DNA from: Limnocylindrus sp040397235
Lineage (GTDB): Bacteria > Chloroflexota > Limnocylindria > Limnocylindrales > Limnocylindraceae
Assembly: GCA_040397235.1 (NCBI GenBank)
Contig: JBBAWH010000003.1
Span: 99,874-163,873 of the forward strand
Direction: 5' to 3'
DNA length: 64,000 nucleotides
Positions 1 to 9,165 of the stretch are shown here, one piece after another. Each line of letters starts with the position of its first letter. Position 1 is the first letter of the stretch. Made by a program: the position numbers and the translations under genes. The notes beneath the pieces were generated by a model. It was not told where the DNA came from. It searched no databases and saw only the letters and a list, made by a program, of their open reading frames with translations.

Positions 1-846
1 GCGCACCAGGCGTGCAATGTTGCGCGCATCGTCTTCGTCGCTCGTGCATGAGGCCTGCTGATCCGCGTAAAAGACCTGCATGCCGATCATGTCGTACTGC
101 AGATAGGCACCACGCTTGAGCAGGCGCGTCTGATATTCGTGATCATCGCCGCTTGGGTTGGAGTGGCAGAGCACGATGCTCTCCATCGGCACGCCGTGGG
201 CTGCGCAGAAATCGAGCACCTCATCGCCGTAGCGGAACCAGGCGGGCATGTGGATCTGCATCGGTAGGTGTGTCTCGCGCTGTGCAATGCACGAACCGGC
301 AAGTGACTTTCGCTCTCGTGCAGTGAACTCACTGCCCACGCCAATCTCACCAATGATTCCCGACCTCACCTTGGTGCCAGGCGCACCCTCCGTAATGTCA
401 CGAATCAGATCGTCGGCAATGTCGCGTTCGCTCTTGGCGTCGTTCGCTTCGGACTGTGATCCGTCAAGGTAGTAGCCCGTTCCCATGATGATGTTGAGTC
501 CGGTTCGTTTGCTGATGGTGGCGAGCCCCTCAGGATTACGACCGTCGTTATAGCCACTCGTCTCGATGATCGTCTTGCCGCCCTGGTCCGCAAACCGCTG
601 CACCTCTTTGATGGCAAGCTCAACGTCTTGAACAAGGAGGTTGTCCTTATTGATAAACGGGTCGTGCTTGAGCTCCCAGATGTTGCTGATGGAGACCTTC
701 TCGTCGACGAGTTCGCGCGATCGCGCTGAATCGTCGAATGGCGGGTGCCACCAAGAGGTCACGTCGCCGAGTAGGTGCTCGTGTGTGAGGGTGAGCCCCA
801 TGTCGGCGCTCTCAATTTCGCCGGTGACGGTTCGGATCTTGACCAC
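1..846 (-). CDS. Phosphotriesterase-family metal-dependent hydrolase, copy 1 (partial, 3' end outside window)
   Basis: This reading frame is open from a GTG at 846 to the window edge (282 codons, no stop), so the gene is cut by the window and not broken. It aligns without net insertion or deletion to the next gene upstream (852-1892), and most of the protein is identical. The N-terminal THEH metal motif, the GEIG glutamate, and the histidines in QIHM and LCHS are all kept; the last metal aspartate lies beyond the edge. Family members are amidohydrolase-fold enzymes that cleave phosphotriesters, lactones or similar esters. The substrate is unknown. The start directly follows the stop of copy 2, so the two are cotranscribed. 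An ATG start is absent; GTG is the best choice. Confidence 0.85.
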   Translation of the reverse strand, partial: MVKIRTVTGEIESADMGLTLTHEHLLGDVTSWWHPPFDDSARSRELVDEKVSISNIWELKHDPFINKDNLLVQDVELAIKEVQRFADQGGKTIIETSGYNDGRNPEGLATISKRTGLNIIMGTGYYLDGSQSEANDAKSERDIADDLIRDITEGAPGTKVRSGIIGEIGVGSEFTARERKSLAGSCIAQRETHLPMQIHMPAWFRYGDEVLDFCAAHGVPMESIVLCHSNPSGDDHEYQTRLLKRGAYLQYDMIGMQVFYADQQASCTSDEDDARNIARLVR

Positions 847-851
847 GACGG

Positions 852-1892
852 CTAGCTCGCCGATTCGAAGAGTTGACGCGGGTTCGCCGTCATCATCGCG
901 ACTCCCTGCTCCAGTGGCACGCCGTGCCGGGCGAGTCGTGGCAGGAAGAATTCGACCATGTGCCCGTAGCCTGGGCCGCCGTAGGAGCGCAGCAGCGACT
1001 TCAAGAAGATGTCTTGCGACATCAGCACCTTCTCGCCGAATCCATCGCGCACCAGGCGGGCAATGTTGCGGGCATCATCTTCGTCGCTGGTGCATGAGGC
1101 CTGCTGATCAGCATAAAAAACCTGCATGCCGATCATGTCGTACTGCAGATAGGCACCACGCTTCAGCAGACGCGTCTGGTATTCGTGATCGTCACCACTC
1201 GGATTGGAGTGGCAGAGCACGATGCTCTCCATTGGCACGCCGTGGGCTGCGCAGAAATCGAGCACCTCATCGCCGTAGCGGAACCAGGCGGGCATGTGCA
1301 CCTGCATTGGGATATGCGTCTCGCGCTGGGCGATGCAGGCACTGGCGAGTGACTTGCGCTCACGCGCGGTGAACTCACTGCCGACGCCAATCTCACCAAT
1401 GATCCCCGACTTGATCCCTGTGCCGCGTGCCCCTTCGGTAATGTCGCGAATCAGCTCGTTGGCAATGTCGTGTTCACTCTTGGCGTCGTTCGCTTCTGGC
1501 TGCGATCCATCGAGGTAGTAGCCCGTCCCCATGATGATGTTGAGGCCGGTTCGTTTGCTGATCGTGGCAAGCCCTTCAGGGCTACGGCCGTTGCCGTCGG
1601 CGCTCGTCTCGATGATCGTCTTGCCGCCCTGATCCACAAATCGCTGCACCTCCTTGATGGCCAATTCAATGTCTTGCATGCTGCAGTTGTCTTTATTGAT
1701 GAACGGGTCGTGCTTGAGCTCCCAGATGTTGCTGATGGAAACCTTCTCGTCAACCAGTTCGCGCGATCGCGGCGAATCGTCGAGTGGCGGATGCCACCAG
1801 GAGAGGACATCGTTCAAGAGGTGTTCGTGAGTCAACGTCAGACCCATGTCTGCGGAGCTGATGGGGCCAAGAACGCTCTCTACCTGCTTCAT
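852..1892 (-). CDS. Phosphotriesterase-family metal-dependent hydrolase, copy 2
   Basis: The protein has 346 residues, normal for the phosphotriesterase (PTE/PHP) branch of the amidohydrolase superfamily. The binuclear metal set is visible: HxH at residues 22 and 24 (THEH), the bridging acid E167 in GEIG, H199 in QVHM, H228 in LCHS and D294 in SQDIF. Glu in place of the carbamylated Lys of classical PTE is common in the lactonase and homology-protein branches. No signal peptide is seen, so it acts in the cytoplasm. It lies 9 bases after an MFS transporter gene and is followed by a tandem paralogue, suggesting uptake and hydrolysis of one compound class. The substrate cannot be told from sequence. 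Confidence 0.9.
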   Translation of the reverse strand: MKQVESVLGPISSADMGLTLTHEHLLNDVLSWWHPPLDDSPRSRELVDEKVSISNIWELKHDPFINKDNCSMQDIELAIKEVQRFVDQGGKTIIETSADGNGRSPEGLATISKRTGLNIIMGTGYYLDGSQPEANDAKSEHDIANELIRDITEGARGTGIKSGIIGEIGVGSEFTARERKSLASACIAQRETHIPMQVHMPAWFRYGDEVLDFCAAHGVPMESIVLCHSNPSGDDHEYQTRLLKRGAYLQYDMIGMQVFYADQQASCTSDEDDARNIARLVRDGFGEKVLMSQDIFLKSLLRSYGGPGYGHMVEFFLPRLARHGVPLEQGVAMMTANPRQLFESAS

Positions 1893-1901
1893 GTACGCAG
1901 A

Positions 1902-3131
1902 CTAGCGTGCGTTGTGGTCTCCCGCGGGGAGGCGGCGCACGGCGACGATCCCGAGCGCGAGAAGCAGCACCGACCCAAGAAAGATGGGGGTGAGTGCAAG
2001 CGCATCACCCGGCCGTGGTGTGCCGATGAGCGCGGCGGCTGAGGAGATCAGTGGCCCAACGACGGCACCGGCGTACAGGGGGAAGAGCGAGAGGCTGAGC
2101 GCGGCGGTGCGGCGGTGCTCGGTGACCGAGTTCGCCAACCAGGTGAAGACCATCGCCTGCAGGAGCGCCGATGCCGCAGCGAGGAGCGTATTCGAGAGGG
2201 CAAGGCCGAACGCCGTTGAGACAACGATCATTGTGCCAGCGGCAACCGCCGCGGCGGCGAAGCTGAGCGCCATCACTCGCGGGATGCCGATGCGCGGCAC
2301 CAGGCGTGTAGCGAGGAGCGGCGCAACGAGGGCGCCCCCCAGCGCCGAGAGTCCTGTCAGTAGGCCAACGGCGCCCGCCACGCCAGGGGCGGCGAGCGGT
2401 TCGGCTATTCCCGTAATCGAGGGGCCGATCACCACCTCGGCGATGCGCAGCGGGAAGACGGGGCGGAGCATGCGCTCCCCGGCGATAGCCAGGCCAAGCA
2501 CCAGATACCCCGCACGAATGCTGCGGTCGGCGAAGACCTCGCTAAGGCCACGGCGGGCCACCTCGAGCACGCCTCCCGTCGGCGGGTGGTGCGGTCGTAC
2601 GTCAGGGATTGCCACGATGTTGGCCACGATGAGTGCAGCGTTGAGCAGCGCCGCGACCATGATCGGTGCCGCAAGCGAGAGGCCCAGGCCGTCAATCATT
2701 GCGCCGGCGAGGAGTGGCCCCAGTGCGAAGCCCATCGGTGCCGCGGCGCTAAAGAGAGCGATCGACCTGGTGCGTGCGTGCTCTGGCGAAACCTCACGAA
2801 TCGTCGCCAGCATGACGCCGGTGTTGCCGAGCCAGAAGCCGAGGGCGAGCGTTGCGGCGATCAACTGCCACGCCTCTTGCGCGAGGGCGAAGGCGATAAG
2901 TGCGATCAGCGCAATCAGTCCACTGCGCACGATGACGAGGCGACGCGATCGCAACTCGGCGATGGCCAACCAGATCGGCACCTGTGGTGCCCCGACGATG
3001 AAGATACCAGCAGTCGTTGCGCCAGCGACCGATGCAATGGAGGCGAGTGGTACGCCCGCACGCTCTAGAGCAAGCGGAAGGTAGGCATAGATCATGGCGA
3101 CGCCGAAGATCTCGGCAAACTGCACCAGCAC
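1902..3131 (-). CDS. MFS transporter
   Basis: This is a hydrophobic protein of about 409 residues with roughly twelve predicted membrane segments, consistent with the major facilitator superfamily. A basic RSRR stretch follows the second segment, as in the MFS loop between helices 2 and 3. The frame is open upstream to the stop of the preceding photolyase gene. Only the GTG at 3131 is a usual start codon, and it falls inside the first helix, so the true N-terminus may be slightly longer and begin at a rare codon. It sits between the photolyase genes and the two phosphotriesterase genes on one strand with short gaps. The cargo is unknown. Confidence 0.8.
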   Translation of the reverse strand: MLVQFAEIFGVAMIYAYLPLALERAGVPLASIASVAGATTAGIFIVGAPQVPIWLAIAELRSRRLVIVRSGLIALIALIAFALAQEAWQLIAATLALGFWLGNTGVMLATIREVSPEHARTRSIALFSAAAPMGFALGPLLAGAMIDGLGLSLAAPIMVAALLNAALIVANIVAIPDVRPHHPPTGGVLEVARRGLSEVFADRSIRAGYLVLGLAIAGERMLRPVFPLRIAEVVIGPSITGIAEPLAAPGVAGAVGLLTGLSALGGALVAPLLATRLVPRIGIPRVMALSFAAAAVAAGTMIVVSTAFGLALSNTLLAAASALLQAMVFTWLANSVTEHRRTAALSLSLFPLYAGAVVGPLISSAAALIGTPRPGDALALTPIFLGSVLLLALGIVAVRRLPAGDHNAR

Positions 3132-3175
3132 GTAGATGGTGACGATCCGCTGCCACGGGATCGTGCTGGTTCGGA

Positions 3176-4717
3176 TCAGAGATCACCAGCCTTAGCACGG
3201 CTACGAACGTCGGCTGCGCGTACCAGGATCTCTTTGCGGACAACCGCTGGCCGCGCAGACCAGGAGCGAACCTGTGTTGCCATGCGTGGATTCTTCGCGA
3301 ACCGTGCCGAGTGACGATCAATGAACTCCCAGTACATGGTGGTGAACGGACAGGCCGTTTCGCCCACCGATTCGGTTGGGTTGTAGAAACACGATTTGCA
3401 GTCGTCGCCCATACGCGAGATGTATGCGCCGCCACAGATGTACGGCTTGCTCGTGATGCGACCCAGATCCGCAAACTGACTCATGGCCACGACGTTTGGC
3501 GTAACGACCCACGGCAGCGCATCGACAAATGCCTCCAGGAACCAAGAGTCAACCTGCTGCGGTTGCACGCCGAAGAGGAGTGCAAAGTTGCCGAGCACCA
3601 TGAGGCGCTCGATGTGGTGGACGTGTCCCGTTCGCTGCAGCGTTTTGACGATGCGCGACATGCAGGCCATCTTCGTCTCTCCCGACCAGTAGAGCTCAGG
3701 CAGCTCCTCATGGGCGTTCAGGCCGTTGTCGGTCTGCCACTCTCGCCAATACTCGCGATATGCGTGGCGCATGAATTCGCGCCAACCGAGGATCTGGCGG
3801 ATGAACCCTTCGATGCTCGAGAGGGGGATCTCTTTCTTCCGATCGGCATACGTTTGTAGTGCACGCTCGCAGACTTCGGCAGGGGTGATCAGGCCGAGGT
3901 TGATCGCTGGCGATAAGAGCGAGTGAAAGAGATGCTCATGCTCTTTCGACATAGCATCTTCGTATGGGCCAAAGTTGGCCAATCGATCGTCACAAAATGC
4001 GTTGAGTGCAGCGAGTGCCTCACGCCGGGTTGTTGGCCAGATCAGTGTGGTTGACTCGCCAAAGAGCGTTGAGGACTCCTTAAGTACTTCATCAATCACC
4101 GACTGTACGAGTGGCGTGACTGCTGCATACGGCGGTGTCGGCACGTCGGTGCCAGGGGCGAGGCGCTTCCGATTCTCCTTGTCGAGGTTCCATGTGCCGC
4201 CAATCGGTTCGCTCTTCCCCGCGCTCTCCTCCATCAGCCAGCCACGCGCACTGCGCACACGTCGATACCAGTACTCCATGCGGAGCTCTTTTCGACCCGA
4301 CTTGAACGCCTCCCATTCGGCCACGGTGGTGAGCCAGAGCTGATTTTCGACGACCTCCACGGGCGTACTGCTCGCAGCGGACCATGCCTGAATCGCCTCG
4401 AGGTCCTGAGGCTGCGCAGGGTCCATCAGGGTGACGCCGGACGGCCGATACCGCTCCTGGGCGGCGGCGAGTGCCTCGCCCAGGGTGGGAGCCTTGATGA
4501 CCTCGGTTGGAGCCCCCCGCCCCTGAAGCTCTGCCGCAAACCCTCGTAGCGCCGCGACCTGCAGCACCACGGCCTGCACGTGTCGTGCCTCGTGCCGCAC
4601 GCCCGTGATCTCTAAGACGAGGATTGGATCGGCGAACTTGGCGCTGCCATCAAGATGCGCGCGAAGTGGGCCAACCTGGTCAGTGAGCTGATCTCCTAAA
4701 ACGACAAGGTGGTTCAC
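3176..4717 (-). CDS. Fe-S bacterial cryptochrome/(6-4) photolyase family protein
   Basis: The 513-residue protein belongs to the FeS-BCP branch (cryptochrome/deoxyribodipyrimidine photolyase-related, PhrB type), which repairs (6-4) photoproducts using light, FAD and a 4Fe-4S cluster. The N-terminus HLVVLGDQL is the family's antenna-domain start. Four cysteines occupy the cluster positions: C352 (ACMSR), C440 and C443 (CKSC), and C456 (ACPFT), closely matching the spacing in Agrobacterium PhrB. The helical FAD domain spans about residues 200-480. The GTG start lies one base after the stop of the DUF2256 gene, so translation is probably coupled. Repair activity, as opposed to a signalling role, is inferred from the family. 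Confidence 0.92.
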   Translation of the reverse strand: MNHLVVLGDQLTDQVGPLRAHLDGSAKFADPILVLEITGVRHEARHVQAVVLQVAALRGFAAELQGRGAPTEVIKAPTLGEALAAAQERYRPSGVTLMDPAQPQDLEAIQAWSAASSTPVEVVENQLWLTTVAEWEAFKSGRKELRMEYWYRRVRSARGWLMEESAGKSEPIGGTWNLDKENRKRLAPGTDVPTPPYAAVTPLVQSVIDEVLKESSTLFGESTTLIWPTTRREALAALNAFCDDRLANFGPYEDAMSKEHEHLFHSLLSPAINLGLITPAEVCERALQTYADRKKEIPLSSIEGFIRQILGWREFMRHAYREYWREWQTDNGLNAHEELPELYWSGETKMACMSRIVKTLQRTGHVHHIERLMVLGNFALLFGVQPQQVDSWFLEAFVDALPWVVTPNVVAMSQFADLGRITSKPYICGGAYISRMGDDCKSCFYNPTESVGETACPFTTMYWEFIDRHSARFAKNPRMATQVRSWSARPAVVRKEILVRAADVRSRAKAGDL

Positions 4718-4718
4718 G

Positions 4719-4886
4719 CTATGACCGTCGGCGGCGACAGGCGTCGCTGCAGTACTTCACCTCGTCCCAGACTCGCTCCCAGCGCTTACGCCACTGGAAC
4801 GGTCGGCCGCACACCACGCAGATCTTCTCGGGGCGCTCACTCGGAGGCCGATGTGGCTGCCGTGCCTCACGTCGTGCGCCGCCCAT
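4719..4886 (-). CDS. DUF2256 small zinc-finger-like protein
   Basis: This 55-residue basic protein contains ICVVCGRPF, then RKRWERVWDEVKYCSDAC and a run of arginines. The Cx2C and Cx3C pairs, and the WDEVKYCS core, are diagnostic of DUF2256, a family of about 50 residues often found beside photolyases. The four cysteines suggest one bound zinc. It starts 2 bases after the stop of the upstream photolyase and ends 1 base before the GTG of the Fe-S photolyase, so all three are one translational unit. Its biochemical role is unknown. A part in light-dependent DNA repair is inferred from position. Confidence 0.88.
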   Translation of the reverse strand: MGGARREARQPHRPPSERPEKICVVCGRPFQWRKRWERVWDEVKYCSDACRRRRS

Positions 4887-4888
4887 GA

Positions 4889-6370
4889 CTAACGGCCGCT
4901 CTCTGGCTTGAGTGCCGCGCTATACGCCGCAAGCGTTCGTTGACGCGCCTCGGCGTGATCGACAATCGGCCCTGGGTACTGGTCGCCGAGCTTGATGCCC
5001 GCTTCGGCAAGCGCCGTCGGATGCGCCCATGGCGCATGGATCGCGGGCGTTTGCAGGGCGGCAAGCTCTGGCACCCAGCGACGCACATATTCACCATCGG
5101 GATCAAAATTTCCCGCCTGTGTCACCGGATTGAAGATGCGGAAGTACGGCTGCGCATCAGTGCCACTACCCGCGCACCACTGCCAGCCACCATTATTGGC
5201 GGCAATATCGCCGTCAACGAGGTGTCGCAAGAAGTGCGCTTCACCCTCACGCCAGTCAATCAGCAGGTCTTTTGTTAGGAATGATGCGGTGATCATGCGC
5301 GCGCGGTTGTGCATGAAGCCGGTTGCTGCAAGTTGGCGCATCCCTGCATCAACAACGGGGTAGCCGGTCTTGCCGCTCTTCCACGCTTCGAGCAGGCGCT
5401 TATCGCTGCTCCACTTGATTGCGTCGTAGCTTGGACGCCACGCGCTGCTCGCGGCATGCGGCGCGTGCCAGAGCACCTGTGTATAGAAGTCACGCCAGGC
5501 GATCTGGCTCACCCAGACTCGCTCACCTGACCGTTCACCCTCTTGCACTGGCGGTAGTGGAAGCTGTCGCACAACAAGTTCACGCGCGGAGAGGAGCCCA
5601 ATATGCAGCGCCGCCGAGAGGCGGCTAGTTCCAGCGTCGTCGGCCAACGCGTTGCGCCGGTCTGCATACTTGTTAATTGATTTGCGCCACGTATCGGCGT
5701 ATTTGCGCGCAGCGCGTTCACCTGGCACAGGGAGTTGATCAATCTGCGCCGTTGGTACCGCATGCGCATCAAGGAGCGCCTGATCAACGGTGGAGGCTGG
5801 AGTTGGCGTTGGAAGCGGTGGAAGCTTTTTTGGTGTCGGCAGCGGTGCGCTGGCGTCAACCTGCTCGAGCCATCGGCGGAAGTACGGCGTATAGACGCCA
5901 TACGGTGTGCCGCCACCGGTGAGCAGCTCCTCTGGCTCAACCACCACGAGGCCGCGCTTCGCATGCAGTTTCACGCCGAGTGGTGTGAGCAGATCCGCAA
6001 CAGCGTGATCGCGCTCTCGCGCGAACGGAGTGTGGTCGCGCGTCATGAAGAGAGCAATGTCTCCAGTGCCGCCTGCAGCGCGCAGCTCGCTAATCAGCCG
6101 TGGGAGTGCAGTAGCGGCTGGCCCCTGCAACTCAATGAGATCCGAGCCGAGTGCGCGCAGGCTGGTGGCAAGCTCCGTGACGCTCTCGCGTAGGAACCAG
6201 GTGCGGTTGGCGCTCGACAGCTTGCCAGTAATGAGTCCCGGCTCCCAGACGAAGATCGGCAAGAGGGGTGCGCCAAGATCCTTGGCCGCCGCCACTGCCG
6301 CAACCAGGGCGGGGTGGTCGGCAAGGCGAAGGTCTCGGCGGAACCAAAGGATCGCTGGGGGGTGTGGCAT
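4889..6370 (-). CDS. phr: Deoxyribodipyrimidine photolyase (class I type)
   Basis: The 493-residue protein begins ILWFRRDLRLADHPAL, the start of the antenna-binding Rossmann domain of class I photolyases. It ends with the FAD-binding helical domain, including WREGEAHFLRHLVDGD, NNGGWQW and RIFNPVTQ, the usual flavin and DNA contacts. It reverses cyclobutane pyrimidine dimers in light. I use the ATG at 6370; a longer frame to 6469 has no homology in its first 33 residues. It heads the minus-strand operon with DUF2256 and the Fe-S photolyase, divergent from purA. Cryptochrome function cannot be excluded but the complete motif set favours repair. Confidence 0.93.
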   Translation of the reverse strand: MPHPPAILWFRRDLRLADHPALVAAVAAAKDLGAPLLPIFVWEPGLITGKLSSANRTWFLRESVTELATSLRALGSDLIELQGPAATALPRLISELRAAGGTGDIALFMTRDHTPFARERDHAVADLLTPLGVKLHAKRGLVVVEPEELLTGGGTPYGVYTPYFRRWLEQVDASAPLPTPKKLPPLPTPTPASTVDQALLDAHAVPTAQIDQLPVPGERAARKYADTWRKSINKYADRRNALADDAGTSRLSAALHIGLLSARELVVRQLPLPPVQEGERSGERVWVSQIAWRDFYTQVLWHAPHAASSAWRPSYDAIKWSSDKRLLEAWKSGKTGYPVVDAGMRQLAATGFMHNRARMITASFLTKDLLIDWREGEAHFLRHLVDGDIAANNGGWQWCAGSGTDAQPYFRIFNPVTQAGNFDPDGEYVRRWVPELAALQTPAIHAPWAHPTALAEAGIKLGDQYPGPIVDHAEARQRTLAAYSAALKPESGR

Positions 6371-6431
6371 CGTCGGTAGATCATCGCACCTTACCCGCGC
6401 CGCGGGGCTCCCTCTCGGGGCGGTGAGGGGG

Positions 6432-6437
6432 TACGAT
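6432..6437 (+). promoter_or_regulatory. Possible -10 element for purA
   Basis: TACGAT lies about 52 bases before the purA start in the 119-base gap shared with the divergent photolyase. Transcription from here would give a leader of about 45 bases ending in a purine-rich GAGAGCGGGGGG stretch that could act as ribosome-binding site. No convincing -35 box is visible. Confidence 0.3.
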
Positions 6438-6489
6438 CCCCCCGCCGTGCGTTGCCCGGCAGCATCCAAGCAACCGAGAGCGGGGGGCT

Positions 6490-7800
6490 ATGCCTGCGAG
6501 CGTGATCGTCGGACTCCAGTGGGGCGACGAGGGGAAGGGGAAAACCACCGACTTCCTCGCCGAGCAGGTATCGACGGTCGTTCGCTATCAGGGTGGCGAT
6601 AACGCCGGCCACACGATCGTCATCGGCGGCGACACCTTCAAGCTGCACCTGGTCCCCTCGGGCGTCCTCTATGGGCACATCACCCCAATCATCGGACCAG
6701 GGGTGGTCGTGAACCCTGCCACGCTGATTCGAGAGTTTGATGAGCTCATCAGCCGCGGCATCGACATCTCGAAGGTGCGAGTCAGCCACGCAGCACACCT
6801 GATCCTCCCGTATCACGTGGCACTCGACAAAGCCCGCGAGACCGCGCTCGCTGGAGACAAGGTGGGCACCACTCAGCGCGGCATCGGCCCCGCATACGAG
6901 GACCGCGCCGCCCGCCTCGGCCTTCGTGTTGAGGATCTCTTGGATCCAGCCTCGGCCGCGACGCGCCTCTCACGCGTGCTCCCTGAGAAGCGCGCACTCC
7001 TCGCCGCGCTTGGTGCCACCGACTATGCCGAGGCGGTTGATGCCGCTGCGATTGCCGCACTCATTGCAACCTGGGGCGAGCGACTCCGTCCACACATCGC
7101 TGACACGAATGACCTGGTGCAGCGTGCCTACGCCCGTAAGGAGCACCTCCTCTTTGAGGGCGCCCAGGGGGCGATGCTCGACCTTGATCACGGCTCGTAT
7201 CCATTCGTCACCTCATCACACCCAATCGCGGGTGGCGCCACCACTGGCGGCGGCATCGCTCCGCTCCAGATTGATGAGGTGATGGGCGTCATGAAGGCGT
7301 ACGCCACGCGTGTTGGGTCGGGCCCATTCGTCACCGAGCTCACCGATGCGATCGGAGAGCGCATCGCCGTCACCGGTCATGAGGTTGGCACGACAACCGG
7401 TCGCCGTCGCCGTGTCGGCTGGAACGATGCCGTTCCACTCCGCTACGCCGTTGAGTTGAATGGCGTCTCGAGCATCATGTTGAACAAGCTTGACGTGCTC
7501 TCGGGCATTCCTGAGATTCTGCTCTGCGTTGCGTATGAGATCGACGGCAAGCGCGTTGAGCGCTGGCCAACGTCGAGTGCTGAGCTTGCACGCGCGAAGC
7601 CAATCTACGAAACGTTCCCTGGTTGGGAGGAGGAGATCACCAACGTTCGCGCAATGGCCGACCTACCTGAGACCGCCCGTCGCTATGTCACGGCACTCGA
7701 AGAGATTGCCGATGCGCCGATCGTGCTCCTCTCTGTTGGCCCCGAGCGCACGCAAACCATTGAGCGTGCCTGGCGCCCACTGCGCCACGCCAAGCGATGA
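6490..7800 (+). CDS. purA: Adenylosuccinate synthase
   Basis: The 436-residue protein catalyses GTP-dependent joining of IMP and aspartate, the first step from IMP to AMP. The N-terminal GLQWGDEGKGK loop holds the catalytic aspartate. GGDNAGHTI holds the catalytic histidine. TTTGRRRRVGWND forms the aspartate and IMP binding loop. Length and motif order are normal for the family. The ATG follows a G-rich stretch. Its stop overlaps the purB start by 4 bases (ATGA), so the two enzymes of AMP synthesis are translated together. Confidence 0.97.
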   Translation: MPASVIVGLQWGDEGKGKTTDFLAEQVSTVVRYQGGDNAGHTIVIGGDTFKLHLVPSGVLYGHITPIIGPGVVVNPATLIREFDELISRGIDISKVRVSHAAHLILPYHVALDKARETALAGDKVGTTQRGIGPAYEDRAARLGLRVEDLLDPASAATRLSRVLPEKRALLAALGATDYAEAVDAAAIAALIATWGERLRPHIADTNDLVQRAYARKEHLLFEGAQGAMLDLDHGSYPFVTSSHPIAGGATTGGGIAPLQIDEVMGVMKAYATRVGSGPFVTELTDAIGERIAVTGHEVGTTTGRRRRVGWNDAVPLRYAVELNGVSSIMLNKLDVLSGIPEILLCVAYEIDGKRVERWPTSSAELARAKPIYETFPGWEEEITNVRAMADLPETARRYVTALEEIADAPIVLLSVGPERTQTIERAWRPLRHAKR

Positions 7801-9104
7801 TCCCCCGTTACGCTACGCCGTCGATGACGGCCGTCTGGAGCGATGAGGCGCGCTGGAACGCGGCGCTGCAGGTTGAACTTGCCGTGCTCGACGCACAAGC
7901 AACAACGGGCGAAGTGCCCGCCGACGCCGTGGCGGTGATTCGTGCGAAGGCTAAGGTGGACGTCGCTCGCATCAACGAGTTGGAGCGCACCACCGATCAC
8001 GATGTCGTCGCCTTTGTGAGCCAGCTTGCGGAGAGCGTTGGTTCAGAGGGTCGCTGGATTCATCATGGGTTGACCAGCAGCGACGTCGTTGACACCGCAC
8101 TCGCACTGCAGATGCGCGGTGCCGCCGTTCTCATTGATGCAGGCCTCGCCACACTGCTCGGGACCATCATTCGCCGTGCTCGCGAGGAGCGTGACACCAT
8201 CATGATTGGGCGAACGCACGGCATGCACGCAGAGCCAACCACCATGGGCGCCAAGATGGCGAACTGGGCCTTTGAGGTTGCGCGCTCACGCGAACGCATC
8301 ACCCTTGCCGCCGCTGAAGCTGCAACGGGAAAGATCTCCGGGCCTGTCGGCACCTACAGCCAAATCAGCCCAGAGATCGAGCAGATTGCGCTGGCAGCAC
8401 TCGGCCTGCGCGCCGATCAAGCGAGCACACAGATTGTGCAGCGCGACCGACACGCCGCCTTCGTTAGCGCGATAGCGATTGCCGGTAGCACTCTGGAGCG
8501 CATCGCCACCGAGATCAGGCACCTGCAACGTTCTGAAGTTGACGAGATGCGTGAGCCGTTCCGCGCCGGTCAGGCTGGCAGCTCGGCGATGCCGCAGAAG
8601 CGCAACCCAATCAAGAGCGAGCGGATCGCCGGTCTCGCCCGCCTCCTACGTGGTTACGCCGCTGCAGCGATGGAGAACCAGCCGCTCTGGCATGAGCGTG
8701 ACATCAGCCACAGCTCCGCCGAGCGCATCCTGCTCCCCGACGCTACATCGCTCCTCGCCTTCATGACGGACTCACTCAACGGCGTGATTGATGGTGCTGA
8801 GATTCGCCGCGAGCGCATGCTGGCGAACCTTGCAGGTGGGCTCGGGCTGCACGCTGCATCGCGGCTACTCACCGCGCTGGTCGATACAGGGATGCAGCGC
8901 GATGCCGCCTATTCAATTGTGCAAGCTGCGGCGACGAGCGCGCGCGATGGCAACCGACAACTACATGAGGTGTGTCTGGCAGATGCCAGCATCACCGCTG
9001 CGCTCAGCAGCGCCAACCTGCTTGCGCTCTTTGATCACCGCGCCGCAACGGTGCATGCAGCACTACTCGTTGATCGATTGGCTCAATTAGAAACTCGGGG
9101 ATAA
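7797..9104 (+). CDS. purB: Adenylosuccinate lyase
   Basis: The 435-residue member of the fumarase/aspartase superfamily splits adenylosuccinate to AMP and SAICAR to AICAR. It shows HHGLTSSDVVDTA, the catalytic histidine region GRTHGMHAEPTTMG and the superfamily signature GSSAMPQKRNP with its flexible-loop serine. Length is typical. It is coupled to purA by an ATGA overlap and is followed by a hairpin terminator. Confidence 0.97.
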   Translation: MIPRYATPSMTAVWSDEARWNAALQVELAVLDAQATTGEVPADAVAVIRAKAKVDVARINELERTTDHDVVAFVSQLAESVGSEGRWIHHGLTSSDVVDTALALQMRGAAVLIDAGLATLLGTIIRRAREERDTIMIGRTHGMHAEPTTMGAKMANWAFEVARSRERITLAAAEAATGKISGPVGTYSQISPEIEQIALAALGLRADQASTQIVQRDRHAAFVSAIAIAGSTLERIATEIRHLQRSEVDEMREPFRAGQAGSSAMPQKRNPIKSERIAGLARLLRGYAAAAMENQPLWHERDISHSSAERILLPDATSLLAFMTDSLNGVIDGAEIRRERMLANLAGGLGLHAASRLLTALVDTGMQRDAAYSIVQAAATSARDGNRQLHEVCLADASITAALSSANLLALFDHRAATVHAALLVDRLAQLETRG

Positions 9105-9110
9105 ATCGAA

Positions 9111-9138
9111 CGGCCGAGACCCCGAAGGGTCCCGGCCG
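9111..9138. terminator. Hairpin between convergent purB and zinc-ribbon gene
   Basis: CGGCCGAGACCC and GGGTCCCGGCCG form a 12-pair stem with one mismatch and a CGAA loop. It begins 6 bases after the purB stop. There is no strong T tract on the plus strand; the minus-strand side reads TTCGATTTAT. It probably ends transcription in both directions. Confidence 0.6.
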
Positions 9139-9165
9139 TCCGGGTTGCTCAAAGAGCTACTGGAC

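Noticed and set aside
641..1372. Long plus-strand frame over the phosphotriesterase genes
   Set aside because: It spans the junction of the two duplicated genes on the opposite strand, has low-complexity Arg/Ser-rich composition and no homology; it is a shadow of GC-rich coding DNA.
1912..3084. 390-codon plus-strand frame opposite the MFS gene
   Set aside because: The protein is Ala/Pro/Arg-rich without domains, while the minus strand encodes a clear membrane carrier.
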